NCBI GenBank assembly: GCA_937888775.1
Contig: CALAQT010000179.1
Span: 1-64,000 of the forward strand
DNA length: 64,000 bases
Direction of reading: 5' to 3'
Source of the DNA: an uncultured Actinomycetes bacterium
GTDB taxonomy: Bacteria; Actinomycetota; Thermoleophilia; Solirubrobacterales; Solirubrobacteraceae
Under the pieces are notes generated by a model. The model worked only from the letters and a program-made list of their open reading frames with translations. It was not told the DNA's origin and ran no database searches. The first letter of the stretch is position 1. Every line of letters starts with the position of its first letter. Positions 48,088-56,439 of this stretch are shown in pieces. A program made the translations under genes and the position numbers.

Positions 48088-48591
48088 CTACGGGTGCCGT
48101 AGCCCGGGCGTGACCACCCCATGGTCGTAGGCGAACACGATTGCCGCTGCCCGGTCGCGGACGCCGAGCTTGCCGAAGATGCTCCCGACGTGGGTCTTGA
48201 CCGTCGCCTCAGCGACGTACAAAGCGGCGGCGATCTCCCCGTTGGTAGCGCCGCGTGCCATCAGTCGCAGGACCTCGCGCTCGCGCTCGGTGAGCAGCTC
48301 GAGCCGCGCCGCTTCCCGGTGGACAGGCGCGACCCGCCGGCGGTAGTGCTCGAGGATCCTCGGTGCGACCCCGGGATCGAACCACGCCGCCCCGGCGGCG
48401 ACTGCGCGCACCGCCGCGATCAGCTCCTCCGCCGAGGAGTCCTTGAGAACAAACCCCGCAGCGCCTGCCTCCAAGGCGCTCCACAGCACCTCATCCTCGC
48501 CGAATGTCGTCAGCACGAGCACAGCGATCGTGTCCGCCGCCCGAGCGCGCGAGCCGGTCCAGCCTGGGGACCACCAGCGTGTCGCCCTCAC
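48088..48591 (-). pseudogene. NarL/LuxR response regulator with truncated receiver domain
   Basis: From about residue 20 the protein reads IAVLVLTTFGEDEVLWSALE, AAGFVLKDSSAEELI and a LuxR HTH (LLTEREREVLRLMARGATNG, VAEATVKTHVGSIFGKL), so the DNA-binding half is intact. The first ~60 residues of the receiver, including the phospho-acceptor Asp and first strands, are absent. The upstream DNA belongs to a resolvase fragment in another frame. It follows the MMPL gene on the same strand (upstream of it). Confidence 0.75.
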
Positions 48592-48628
48592 GCACAGCGG
48601 CCGCCCGGGATGCTGTGCTGAGAGCCCG
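48538..48628 (-). pseudogene. Serine recombinase (resolvase) fragment
   Basis: In a frame offset from the response regulator the DNA reads RAAAVREGDTLVVPRLDRLA then RSG. This matches the LREGDTLVV-x-x-LDRLARS segment of resolvase/invertase family proteins. Only ~30 codons remain. It abuts the broken receiver domain and probably marks an ancient insertion or rearrangement. Confidence 0.55.
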
Positions 48629-48693
48629 CGTGCGGGCCGTATCCTTTTCCGAGCCCAACCACGATCGTTCCTTGCGACTGTCTGAGGCCGTCT

Positions 48694-49449
48694 ATGCCCG
48701 AGCGCCGCGTCCTATCGACCACCGTTGCCGACGTCACCTGGCTGACCCCGGGCATGGTCCGGATCGTGGTCGCGGGAGCGGACCTGGAGCAGTTCAGCGT
48801 CGGACAGTTCACCGATCACTACGTCAAGTGCCGGTTCGGCGACAGGACGCGGTCCTACACGGTCCGCGACTGGGATCCCGAGCACAGGCTGCTCACGCTT
48901 GACTTCGTCGTCCACGGCGATCGCGGGATCGCAGGCCCGTGGGCCGCTGGCGCACAGCCCGGCGACGTCCTGGAGATCACGGGATCCGGCGGTGCGTATG
49001 CGCCGTCTTGCGAGGTTGACTGGCACCTCATGGTCGGCGATGAGGCCGTGATTCCGGCGATCGTCGTGTCCTTGCGTCGCGTAGGGGAAGGGGTTCCGGT
49101 GTTCGTCGTCGTGGAGGTCGACGGCCCAGAGCATCAGCAGCGGCTTGAGTCTCCGGGCGATCTGCGGGTGGTGTGGATCCACCGGTCCGCGGGCGCCGGT
49201 GAGGACAGCTCGCTGCTGCTTCAGGCCGTCGAGGCGCTGTCGCTTCCTCGGGGCAGCGGCCAGGCGTTCGTGCACGGGGAGGCGACGGCGGTTCGCCTCG
49301 TGCGCCGCCATCTGCTGCTCGAGCGTCGCCTGCCGATCGACGCGCTGTCGGCGACCGGCTACTGGAAGCTACGCCGTAGCGACGAGCAGTGGCGCGCCGA
49401 GAAGCCCGAATGGAAGCGACAGGCCGACGCGGATCTGGCAACGGCCTAG
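48694..49449 (+). CDS. Siderophore-interacting protein (FAD/NADPH reductase)
   Basis: 251 residues. The SIP family layout has an N-terminal FAD-binding barrel (DRTRSYTVRDWDPEHRLLTLDFVVHGDRGIAG, split here in two motifs) and a C-terminal NAD(P)-binding part (LMVGDEAVIPAIVVSLRRV, GSGQAFVHGEATAVRLVRR, ATGYWKLRRSDEQWRAEKP). It reduces ferric siderophores to release iron. ATG 48694 starts MPERRVLSTTVADVTWLTPGM. No siderophore genes lie nearby. Confidence 0.93.
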   Translation: MPERRVLSTTVADVTWLTPGMVRIVVAGADLEQFSVGQFTDHYVKCRFGDRTRSYTVRDWDPEHRLLTLDFVVHGDRGIAGPWAAGAQPGDVLEITGSGGAYAPSCEVDWHLMVGDEAVIPAIVVSLRRVGEGVPVFVVVEVDGPEHQQRLESPGDLRVVWIHRSAGAGEDSSLLLQAVEALSLPRGSGQAFVHGEATAVRLVRRHLLLERRLPIDALSATGYWKLRRSDEQWRAEKPEWKRQADADLATA

Positions 49450-49668
49450 GGCGCCGGTCGGCGCGCGGGAGCGGCTTGGTTGCCGCGCCGTGGTGGGCGG
49501 CCGGTCAAGGTGTCCGGATCAGCCCCCCCAGAACGTCTCACATCCCAACTCGCCGCGCACGGCGAGCTGGCCCGAGCGCTGCGTGCTGGGGTACTCGTCG
49601 GGGGTTGTCCGCCCCAGGGGATTCAATGCGCGCGTGTTGGTCTGCATCGTTCGATTGAGGGAGTTCGG

Positions 49669-50007
49669 ATGCCGTTGACTCAGACCCAGCTCGCGACCGC
49701 GCTCGCTGAGCGCGCTGAGATCTCTCGCGCTGAGGCCAAGCGGGTGCTCGGTGTGCTCGAGGAGGTCGTGCTGGAGGAACTCGGGAATGCGCAGAAGGTG
49801 CGGATCGGCGGTCTGGTGCAGTTGACCGTTCGCGTCAAGCCGGCGCAGAAGGCGCGCAAGGGTCGCAATCCGGCGACCAGCGAGGAGATCACGATCGCGG
49901 CCAAGCCGGCAAGCGTCGATGTGCGTGCGCGTCCGCTGGCGAAGGCGAAGGCGGCGCTGCCGAGCGTGCAGAAAGCGCGCCGGCGCCTGGCTCCGCCGAA
50001 GGCCTGA
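49669..50007 (+). CDS. HU family DNA-binding protein
   Basis: 112 residues. Core HU/IHF fold: TQLATALAERAEISRAEAKR, VLEEVVLEELGNAQKVRIGG, LVQLTVRVKPAQKARKGRNP. A C-terminal basic/Ala-rich tail (RPLAKAKAALPSVQKARRRL) extends past the fold, as in actinobacterial HupB-like proteins. ATG 49669 follows a GAGGGAGTTCGG leader. Binds and compacts DNA nonspecifically. Confidence 0.85.
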   Translation: MPLTQTQLATALAERAEISRAEAKRVLGVLEEVVLEELGNAQKVRIGGLVQLTVRVKPAQKARKGRNPATSEEITIAAKPASVDVRARPLAKAKAALPSVQKARRRLAPPKA

Positions 50008-50662
50008 CGCAGCGCTCGGCGCTGCGGGGTGTCGGGTACCGAAGGGCTGAGGTCACACCGGAAGCGCACGATGTCGGCGCCGAGCTTGGCGGATGGCAGG
50101 GCCGTCGCAGAAGCCCAACGCTCAGCGAACACCGTGCGAAGACGCGGACCGCGGGGCGAGGTGCCAGCGGTGCGGTGTGGCCCGATTGCCGGCGAGGGCT
50201 TCCGGTGCGAGTTGAGATGGCCGAGCGTGGCTACGATCGCTGCGGTGTGGGCGGTAATCGAGCATGTCGAATATGAGAGCGCCGGCACCGTACAGCCCAT
50301 CCGGCAGGCACTCGCAGTCTCCCGCCGGCCACCGCGCCCAGGGCAAACAACCAAGCGCGGCGCGAGCCGCCGTCAAACAGAGCGGCATCGTTGCTGTCGA
50401 CGACCCATGTCCGCCAGGTTTCGGGTCGCTCAAGGATTCGAGGGGCTTCTACCACCAGATCGCTTTCGCTCTTCCTTTCGGTCTCGCTAGCACGCACGCG
50501 GGCGTCTGGCAGTGCCGCCCGGCCGCCGCATTGTCGGGAACGCTTGACCTCCAGCGCGCGATCCCACGCCTTGGCCGTCCCCAGCTTCTCCGGGCCGCTG
50601 CATCAGCCCGGGGCCGGCATTCCAGCCGGCACGGATGAGATGTTGATGTCCTTCATCTCCTT
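50008..50662. other. Intergenic stretch upstream of the intron fragment
   Basis: 655 bp with no recognised gene. Short frames on both strands lack motifs. The right end abuts the truncated intron-encoded protein, whose 5' part is missing, so this may include the breakpoint of the deleted intron portion. Confidence 0.4.
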
Positions 50663-51109
50663 TTGCATGGCGCCTCGTGGCGCAGGTTTACGTTCTTGGG
50701 GTACACGTTCCGCCCGCGGCTGGCCAAAAGCAAGCATGGCGGCGCGTTCGTCAGCTTCCTCCCGGCGATCGGCAACGACGAGCGCAAGCGCATCGGGCGG
50801 GTAATCCGCCGCTGGCGGTTGCACCGTTGGTCGGGCAGCACCCTCACAGCCCTGGCGAAGGCGATCAACGCCGAAGTCCAAGGGTGGATCAACTTCTACG
50901 GGCGCTTATACCGCTCGGAGTTGAACCGGCTACTCAGACGGATCAACGAATACCTCATTCGTTGGGCCCGCTGGAAGTACAAGCGGCTGCGCCGCTCCCC
51001 CGCCAAGGCACGCAGGTTCCTGGCTCGTGTCTTCAGACGCGAGCCTGGTCTGTTCGCCCACTGGCGGTCCGGCGCACGCCCCGACGGCTGGACGATGGGA
51101 GCCGGATGA
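50663..51109 (+). pseudogene. 3' fragment of group II intron reverse transcriptase/maturase
   Basis: About 140 residues, starting at FTFLGYTFRPR, the RT domain end. The fragment continues through AFVSFLPAIG and the basic RVIRRWRLHRWSG maturase region, then INFYGRLYRSELNRLLRRIN, EYLIRWARWKYKRLRRSPAK and FRREPGLFAHW at the C terminus. The whole RT palm and finger domains are missing at the 5' side. It lies immediately upstream of intron domain V, the normal layout, so it is a truncated intron 3' end. Confidence 0.85.
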
Positions 51110-51132
51110 ATCGAGAGGTTCACGTCCGGTTG
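51099..51132 (+). ncRNA. Group II intron domain V
   Basis: GAGCCGGATGAATC-GAGA-GGTTCACGTCCGGTTG forms the 34-nt domain V hairpin. It has the AGC catalytic triad near its 5' strand, a GAGA (GNRA) tetraloop and a two-base bulge on the 3' side. It overlaps the first bases of the adjacent RIT inverted repeat. Domain VI and a 3' exon are not seen. Confidence 0.8.
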
Positions 51133-51226
51133 TATGTCCCGCGAACGGTTATGTTGAGGACGGCCGCGACGCGCCGGTTTCTCCCTGCTCAGTCGGATTT
51201 CGTCGGGTGATCTGTTCAACATAATC
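51128..51226. repeat. RIT left terminal inverted repeat
   Basis: The outer 30 bp (51128-51157) match 54372-54401 exactly in inverted orientation. Within it GGTTATGTTGA (outer) and GTTCAACATAATC (inner, 51214-51226) are oppositely oriented copies of the same core, as in paired recombinase sites. The inner part also contains the ritC stop region. Confidence 0.85.
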
Positions 51227-52208
51227 ACAGCGCGTCGAGGAACGCGAGGAGTGTGTCGGATGGCCGGTATCTGCCGGGCTTGGCGCCGAGCGGCGGTTCG
51301 TGCGATCGCTTGTTCCTTGAGGGCTGGGTCGGCGTGTTCGTAGATGTGGGTGGTCTGGGTGCTCTCATGCCCGAGCCACAATGCGATCGTCGCGATGTCC
51401 ACGCCCTTGGCTCTGAGCAGCATCGCGTTGGTGTGCCGCAGCGTGTGCGGGGTGACGCGCTTGGGTTGGAGTGACGGGCAGCTGTCGGTCGCGGTTGCGG
51501 TGTGCTTGGCGACGATCACGCCGACCGTGTAGCGGCTGAGTGGCCGGCCCTGGCGGGTCGGGAACAGCGGCTCCTCAGGCTGGCCTTTGCGTTCTTTGAT
51601 CCACGCGCGCAGGACCTTGACGGTCTCGCCGGTCAGGGTCGTGGAGCGCTTCTTGCGGCCTTTTCCCAAGACCCGGATGTGAGGGCCGGTCCCGAGGTGC
51701 AGATCGCCGACACGCAGGCCGGTGAGCTCGGAGACGCGCACGCCGGTTTGGATCATGCGCGCCAGCAGCGCGTGGTCGCGGCGGCCGAGCCAGGTGCGTT
51801 TGTTGGGCGCGGCGAGCAGCGCGGCTATCTCGTCGCGATCGAGGTAGTTGACGGTGTTGCGCTCATAGCGTTTGGTGGGGATCGCCATCACCCGGGCGAT
51901 CGTGTGCGCGTGCTCGGGGTGCTCCAGCGCGGCGAACCGAAGGAGTGGATCGCCCCGAGGCGGGCGTTGCGTGTCCGGGGGCTGTTGCCGCGGTCTTCTT
52001 CGAGGTGCTTGAGGAACGCGCCGATCAGCGGCGCGTCGAGATCATCGATGTCGAGCTGGAACGGCTGCTTGCCGGTCTGCTCGTGAGCGAAGCGCAACAG
52101 CAGCCTGAACGCGTCTCGGTAGGCGGCGATTGTTTCCGGGCTGGAGCTGTGCTGGGTGATCAGACGGTCGGTGAAATAGGCCTGGAGCGCCGGCGCGAGC
52201 GCGGTCAT
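51225..52208 (-). pseudogene. ritC tyrosine recombinase with two frameshifts
   Basis: The N-terminal SAM-like part (ALQAYFTDRLITQHSSSPET) starts at ATG 52208, overlapping the ritB stop, and is broken at ~51945, where a missing C would give HSFRFAALEHPE. The catalytic domain continues as VMAIPTKRYERNTVNYLDRD with R in TGVRVSELTGLR, HTLRHTNA and LGHESTQTTHIYEH (nucleophile Tyr). A second shift near 51295 puts the natural end RYRPSDTLLAFLDAL in another frame, ending at 51225. Both lesions make it non-functional as written. Confidence 0.82.
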
Positions 52209-53128
52209 CAGAGCACCTCCGGCGGCTGCTCCAGCCGGCGGCTGATTAGCTCAAGCAACTCGGGGACGGCCTCCAGGTACCAATACGTGCTGGACGGGTC
52301 CACATGCCCGAGGAATGCGGACAGCAGCGGCATCCGCCGGTCGATGTCCTGGCCAGCGGGATGCCAGTCCAGCAGCGTGCGCACAGCCAGGGTATGGCGG
52401 AGATCGTGCGGGCGGGGTCTGGCGCGGGCGCCGCGGCCGTCCAGGCCGATCTCGCGGATCAGGGTGGTGAACGTCCGGTTGAGTTCCCCACGAGGGACCC
52501 GTCGACCGCGCGCGCCGATGAAGAACGCCGGCGTGGAGGGCTCGGGGAAACGAGCGTCGCGCAGTCGCGCATAGTTGCGCAGCGCCCGGATCGTGCTGGG
52601 GTGTAGCGGCACCTCGCGCTGCTTCTTCTGCTTGCCCGCGCGGACGTGCACGGTGCCGTGCCGCAGATCGACGTCATGGCGGTCGAGCGCGAGCGTCTCC
52701 CCGGGGCGCATCCCGGTGACCGCCAGCAGCCCGATCAGCGTCTGGTGCCGCGCCGCGCGCAATGGCGGCGTGAGTCTGCCTGCGGCCGCGATCAGCGCCT
52801 GAATCTCCTGCTCGGTGTAGATGTATGGCGCGATCCGCGGGCGGTGGCCGGGCAACAGGTCCTTGGATGGAACCTCGCTCGCCGGGTCGATCGTCGCGAG
52901 ATGGCGCGCGAACCCGCGCACGACCGACAGCCGCTGGCGCCAATAGTGTGGGTGCGCGTGGACCGGCATGCGCGCCCACTCAAGCGCCAGCTCGGTGGTG
53001 ATCCGCTCAGCGCCCGCCCGCTCGAGGAACTCCACGAACCCGTCCAGCAGCCGGCCGTCCTGGGGCATCTCGAACCCGAGCCGGTGACGCAGGCGCAGGT
53101 AGTCAGCCAGCGCATCGCGGAGCGTCAT
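52208..53128 (-). CDS. ritB tyrosine recombinase (intact)
   Basis: 306 residues. Core-binding N-terminal domain (LADYLRLRHRLGFEMPQDGR) and catalytic domain with Arg in VTGMRPGETLALDRHDVDLR, HDLRHTLAVRTLL (H-x-x-R), LGHVDPSSTYWYLE (His and Tyr nucleophile). ATG 53128 overlaps the ritA stop in ATGA, and its stop region overlaps the ritC ATG. It is the only recombinase of the trio with an undamaged frame. Confidence 0.9.
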   Translation of the reverse strand: MTLRDALADYLRLRHRLGFEMPQDGRLLDGFVEFLERAGAERITTELALEWARMPVHAHPHYWRQRLSVVRGFARHLATIDPASEVPSKDLLPGHRPRIAPYIYTEQEIQALIAAAGRLTPPLRAARHQTLIGLLAVTGMRPGETLALDRHDVDLRHGTVHVRAGKQKKQREVPLHPSTIRALRNYARLRDARFPEPSTPAFFIGARGRRVPRGELNRTFTTLIREIGLDGRGARARPRPHDLRHTLAVRTLLDWHPAGQDIDRRMPLLSAFLGHVDPSSTYWYLEAVPELLELISRRLEQPPEVL

Positions 53129-54257
53129 GCCGCACCACCTTCCTGCGACGGCCACGGACGCGCGAGCGCGCGCAGCGCCCGGCGGTCGACTTTCGCGTAT
53201 ATCGCTGTCGTCTTTTGCTCGCGGTGGCGCAGCACTTGGCCGATCTCCGCCAGCGACGCGCCCTGCCTGAGCATCTCGGTCGCCGCGGTGTGCCGCAACC
53301 GGTGAGCTCCCACGCGCGGAAGCCCCGCCCGGGTGCACGCCTCGCGGACGATCCACCCGATCGTGTGCGGCGCCAGCCCCTGAAGCGGCGCTGTCATCCG
53401 CAAAAACAGCGCCCGGCTTTCGCACCGCGGACGGCGGCGAAGATACGACACCACCGCCTCGCCAACATCCACCGGCGCAGCCCAAGCCGTGCGAGCAACA
53501 ACAGGATCGCGTAATCGCGTCGCCCAACCGTCCGCCGCCTGTCACATGAGCCCAAAAGCTTGCGCACCGCCGCCGGCTCGAGGCCTCGCGGCAGCGTGCG
53601 ATCGCGCAGATCGGCAACCGCGGGGACCGCCCACACCAACGGCGCCTCGATCAGCCCCGCGAGATGCAGGTAGCGCAGAAACGACCGCAGCGCACTCGCG
53701 AGGTCCCGCGCGCCCGACACGCTGCGCTTCGGGCACTCCGCCACTAGAAACATGCTCACGTCGGCCGCCGACAGCCGCTCCACCGCCAGCCCGTCCGGGC
53801 CCTCCCGCCCGGCCAGGAACAGCCGCGCGGCCGGGACATACGCATCGCGCACCGTGTGCTCCGACAGCCGCCGCTCGACCAGCAGAAACCGACGGTAGGC
53901 GCCCAGCAGATCCTCGAGCGGACTCTCCACGACCCCCACTGCCGGTACCGGCAGCACGCCCAGCCCCCGCGAGTACTCCAGCGGCAGGACCAGGCTCTGC
54001 GACGAAACCCACGTCACAAGACCCCGCCCGCGCCGAGACTCCGCGAACCGCCCAGCGTGCTCGACCGTCAGCTCACCCGCATCAAGCCCCTCGCGCTCGA
54101 GCCAACGGCTCAGCTGATCGAACTGACACAACCTGTTCGCCGTCGCCGACGATGAATACGCCCGAGACCGCAACCACGCCTCGAACCCCGCCGCGAACGG
54201 CGCCAACGGCCCCGACACCACCGGGAACCACACCCGCTTGCCCATCGCTGCCTCCAC
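53125..54257 (-). pseudogene. ritA tyrosine recombinase with internal deletion
   Basis: The N-terminal half runs from ATG 54257 ([30 protein letters not shown]) through ILLLLARLGLR near 53485. The catalytic C-terminal half resumes in a different frame as VDVGEAVVSYLRRRPRCE, with GAHRLRHTAATEML, LRHREQKTTAIYAKV (Tyr). Intact relatives have ~30 extra residues at this joint, so ~100 bp with a frame change have been lost. The catalytic Arg region after GLR is gone. Confidence 0.85.
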
Positions 54258-54302
54258 TCGGATCGCACAACACCAATCCGAGAAGCCTCAACGGACGGCC
54301 GC

Positions 54303-54401
54303 GATTATGTTGAACGCGCTACCCCCACAAACGCTCCTGAGCAGGCAAAACCCGCGGCATCGAGCCCGTCTTCAACATAACCGTTCGCGGGACATACAAC
54401 C
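54303..54401. repeat. RIT right terminal inverted repeat
   Basis: Its outer 30 bp (54372-54401) mirror the left repeat exactly. GATTATGTTGAAC (54303-54315) is the inner core copy, inverted relative to the outer TCAACATAACC. The inner edges diverge from the left repeat at about a third of positions. Confidence 0.85.
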
Positions 54402-54402
54402 C

Positions 54403-54424
54403 GTTACGTGGAATTCCACATAAC
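54403..54424. repeat. Near-perfect palindrome next to RIT right end
   Basis: GTTACGTGGAATTCCACATAAC is symmetric but for one pair of positions, with a perfect GTGGAATTCCAC core. It starts one base after the RIT end and shares its GTTATGTxGAA motif on the reverse strand with the RIT cores, so it may be a related recombination site. Confidence 0.65.
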
Positions 54425-54436
54425 CGGTTCTGCGAG

Positions 54437-54463
54437 CGCCGGGGGGTGTGATTCCCCCCGGCG
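54437..54463. repeat. Strong GC hairpin
   Basis: CGCCGGGGGG (54437-54446) pairs perfectly with CCCCCCGGCG (54454-54463) across a 7-base loop TGTGATT. A second hairpin follows 6 bp later. No T tract follows, so it is not an obvious intrinsic terminator. Confidence 0.7.
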
Positions 54464-54468
54464 ACTCA

Positions 54469-54520
54469 CCTGGGTTCGCGCTCAAGAAAGCGCTTGGGCC
54501 CGGCTTGAGCGCAAACCAGG
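54469..54520. repeat. Long imperfect hairpin
   Basis: CCTGGGTTCGCGCTCAAG (54469-54486) pairs with CTTGAGCGCAAACCAGG (54504-54520), 17-18 bp stem with a 17-base loop containing CGCTTGGGCCCGG. Together with the preceding hairpin it suggests a structured, possibly mobile, noncoding element. Confidence 0.65.
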
Positions 54521-54708
54521 GGACGCGACCACCACCACCGTCGAGGAACCCGGATTGGCGAGAAAGCAGGGCTGCGACGGCGGCCGCGTGTCGTGCCTGC
54601 CGCTGCTCAGTTGGGGCTGTCTCGCTGTGACTCCCGGCTCGCGCCGTGGCTGTTGCACGACCCCGCCGAAAGGAGCAGCGAGGATCGACGACAGATTGAG
54701 TTCTGATC
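54521..54708. other. Unassigned DNA
   Basis: Short frames containing TRPPPPSRNPDWRE-like text occur but lack a credible start or family. It may belong to the same repeat family as the upstream hairpins. Confidence 0.35.
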
Positions 54709-55326
54709 CTAGGGTCGTCGCGGAGCGGCCGCGTCCGCGCAAACGTCAAGCGTCTCTAGCGCCTCGGCCTGTAGCACCCGGCAACCGCGCTCCCATTGGC
54801 CCTCGCGGGGTGTGATCGACGCGACGCGGTGCAGCAGCCGGCGCAGACGCATTTCCACGTCGCGCTCGGCAAGCGCGCGTATGCGCTCCTGCCCGTACAG
54901 GTTGGCGTTGACCCAGTCGATGGGACGCCAGATGCAGATTCCCAGACAGGGCTGGGGTGCGTCGATGCCGCCGCACCCAGCACACCACCATGTCGTCGCG
55001 CCCTCGGCCGGCTCATCCCAAGCTGCGCTGTGCCCGTCGACCTCTGGATAGTGATGCAGGGTGGCGCGTGCAGCGCTTTGCACCGAGCGGTAGGTGGCCT
55101 CCCAATCGTCCGGGCCCGGCCGATCCGACCCGAGCTCTCTCGCAACGGCCCGACAGGCTTCCGCGCGGACATGAGCGCCCGACGCGAGCTCCGTCAACCC
55201 TTCGAAGTCGACCGCACGAACGAGTTCGAGCTTCTCCTCAGAGCAGCCCTTACCGCAGGTCCCCAACCGGCTCATCGCTCCACACCCGATGCACGTCGGC
55301 ACAGTGACCCGGTCAGGACGTTGCAT
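54709..55326 (-). CDS. Hypothetical protein with two Cys clusters
   Basis: 205 residues. Two Cys-rich stretches look metal-binding: CIGCGAMSRLGTCGKGC at residues ~12-28 and CAGCGGIDAPQPCLGIC near 115-131. Between them is a mainly helical region. No enzyme family is recognised. The length and cysteine pattern suggest a zinc-ribbon-type protein. It lies between the RIT flank and a membrane protein gene. The start is the annotated ATG; an alternative start cannot be resolved. Confidence 0.65.
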   Translation of the reverse strand: MQRPDRVTVPTCIGCGAMSRLGTCGKGCSEEKLELVRAVDFEGLTELASGAHVRAEACRAVARELGSDRPGPDDWEATYRSVQSAARATLHHYPEVDGHSAAWDEPAEGATTWWCAGCGGIDAPQPCLGICIWRPIDWVNANLYGQERIRALAERDVEMRLRRLLHRVASITPREGQWERGCRVLQAEALETLDVCADAAAPRRP

Positions 55327-55459
55327 GTCTCAACTGTAGGGCTGGGCCCCCGACCGCGGAACTGACCCGGCCAGCCCCACGTGTGCTTGGCGCCAGCACG
55401 AAAGCCAGCCGGTGGTCGCGAGACCGCGGAGGCCGCCTCGATCCGACAAGCTCCGGCGC

Positions 55460-55921
55460 ATGGATAACGTCGCCATGTTCTTCCATCTGCTCGGCGCGCT
55501 GCTATTCGTCGCCGGGATCGTGCTCGCCGGGACCGCGTTCGAGGCAGCGCGTCGGCGCGACCGGCCGTCCGAGATCGCACTGCTGCTCGGCCTGACGCGC
55601 ATTGGAGTGCTGCTGGTCGCCGTCGGCGGCCTGCTGGTGCCGATCTTCGGGCTGTGGCTCGTTCATCTCGGCCATTTCGGCTACGGATCGGGCTGGGTCG
55701 ACGCGGCGATTGGGCTGTACGTCATCGTGCTGGTGCTCGGCGGCCTTGCCGGCCAGCGACCGAAGCAGGCCCGCCAGCTCGCGACCAGGCTCGCCGCAGA
55801 ACAGGCGCCGCTGAACGAGGAGCTGCTTGCACTGCTCGACGACCGCCTCTCGCGCGCGGAGAACTATGCCTCGCTGCTGGTGGTGCTCGTGATTCTCGTG
55901 CTAATGGTGTTCAAGCCTTGA
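55460..55921 (+). CDS. DUF2269-like integral membrane protein
   Basis: 153 residues with four hydrophobic helices (MFFHLLGALLFVAGIVLAGT, TRIGVLLVAVGGLLVPIFG, VDAAIGLYVIVLVLGGLAG, YASLLVVLVILVLMVFK) separated by short basic loops. The size and topology match the DUF2269 family. GGCGC precedes ATG 55460, so no good ribosome-binding site is present, but the ATG gives the family N terminus. The role is unknown. Confidence 0.65.
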   Translation: MDNVAMFFHLLGALLFVAGIVLAGTAFEAARRRDRPSEIALLLGLTRIGVLLVAVGGLLVPIFGLWLVHLGHFGYGSGWVDAAIGLYVIVLVLGGLAGQRPKQARQLATRLAAEQAPLNEELLALLDDRLSRAENYASLLVVLVILVLMVFKP

Positions 55922-55952
55922 GCGCCGGAGGTCACCGGGGTGCCCGTGCGGC

Positions 55953-56150
55953 GGGCTCGCGCTCGAGGCGGACCTGGTCCTGATCGCAATCGGATTCGAG
56001 CACCCCGAGCACGAGGGCCTCGCCCAGCAGCTGGGGCTAGAGCTCGACCGCCGCGGCAACATCCGCACCCGGCAGACCTACAGGACCTCCGTCGCTGGCG
56101 TGTACGCGTGCGGCGACGCGCGCATCGGACAGTCGCTGATCGTGACCGCG
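55953..56150 (+). pseudogene. C-terminal remnant of glutamate synthase small subunit (GltD-like)
   Basis: A frame reads ALEADLVLIAIGFEHPEH, EGLAQQLGLELDRRGNIRT, TSVAGVYACGDARIGQSLIV then loses similarity. This is the conserved end of GltD-type FAD/NADPH oxidoreductases, just before their GQSLIVWAI segment. There is no start, no N-terminal flavin domains and the last residues are missing. Nothing else of glutamate synthase is nearby. Confidence 0.7.
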
Positions 56151-56439
56151 AGATGCTCGCGATCGGCGCATGGAGCGGAGAAGCCGACCGCACGCTTCGG
56201 CACGAGGCCGAGGCGGCGGGCACCGTCCGGCCGGAAGAGGAGTTCTTCAGCGGCCCGGGGACCCGCCGGCGCTAGGCTGGCTCTTCAGTCCGGCCGTCTC
56301 GGGGCTGGGTGGAGTTTGAGTGGTGCGGCGCCGCATCGAGGGCCTGAGCGGGACCCTCAAAGTCGATTGCGCGGCCTGGACGGTCCGGCGTCAGCCGCCA
56401 CCAGCAGGTCGGCGACAGGTTCTGAAAGACCCGCTACGC

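Larger units (their letters stand above)
51128..54401 (-). mobile_element. RIT (recombinase-in-trio) element, degraded
   Basis: Three tyrosine recombinases lie in series on the minus strand (ritA, ritB, ritC in order), with adjacent ends overlapping by 1-4 bp. They are flanked by ~99-bp terminal inverted repeats (51128-51226 and 54303-54401), the outer 30 bp of which are identical. This is the defining layout of RIT elements. ritB is intact; ritA carries an internal deletion and ritC at least two frameshifts. The element abuts the 3' end of a group II intron fragment. Confidence 0.88.

Noticed and set aside
50391..50804. A larger coding region over the intron fragment in the +1 frame
   Set aside because: Its text is unrelated to the RT/maturase motifs, which are all in the frame from 50663.
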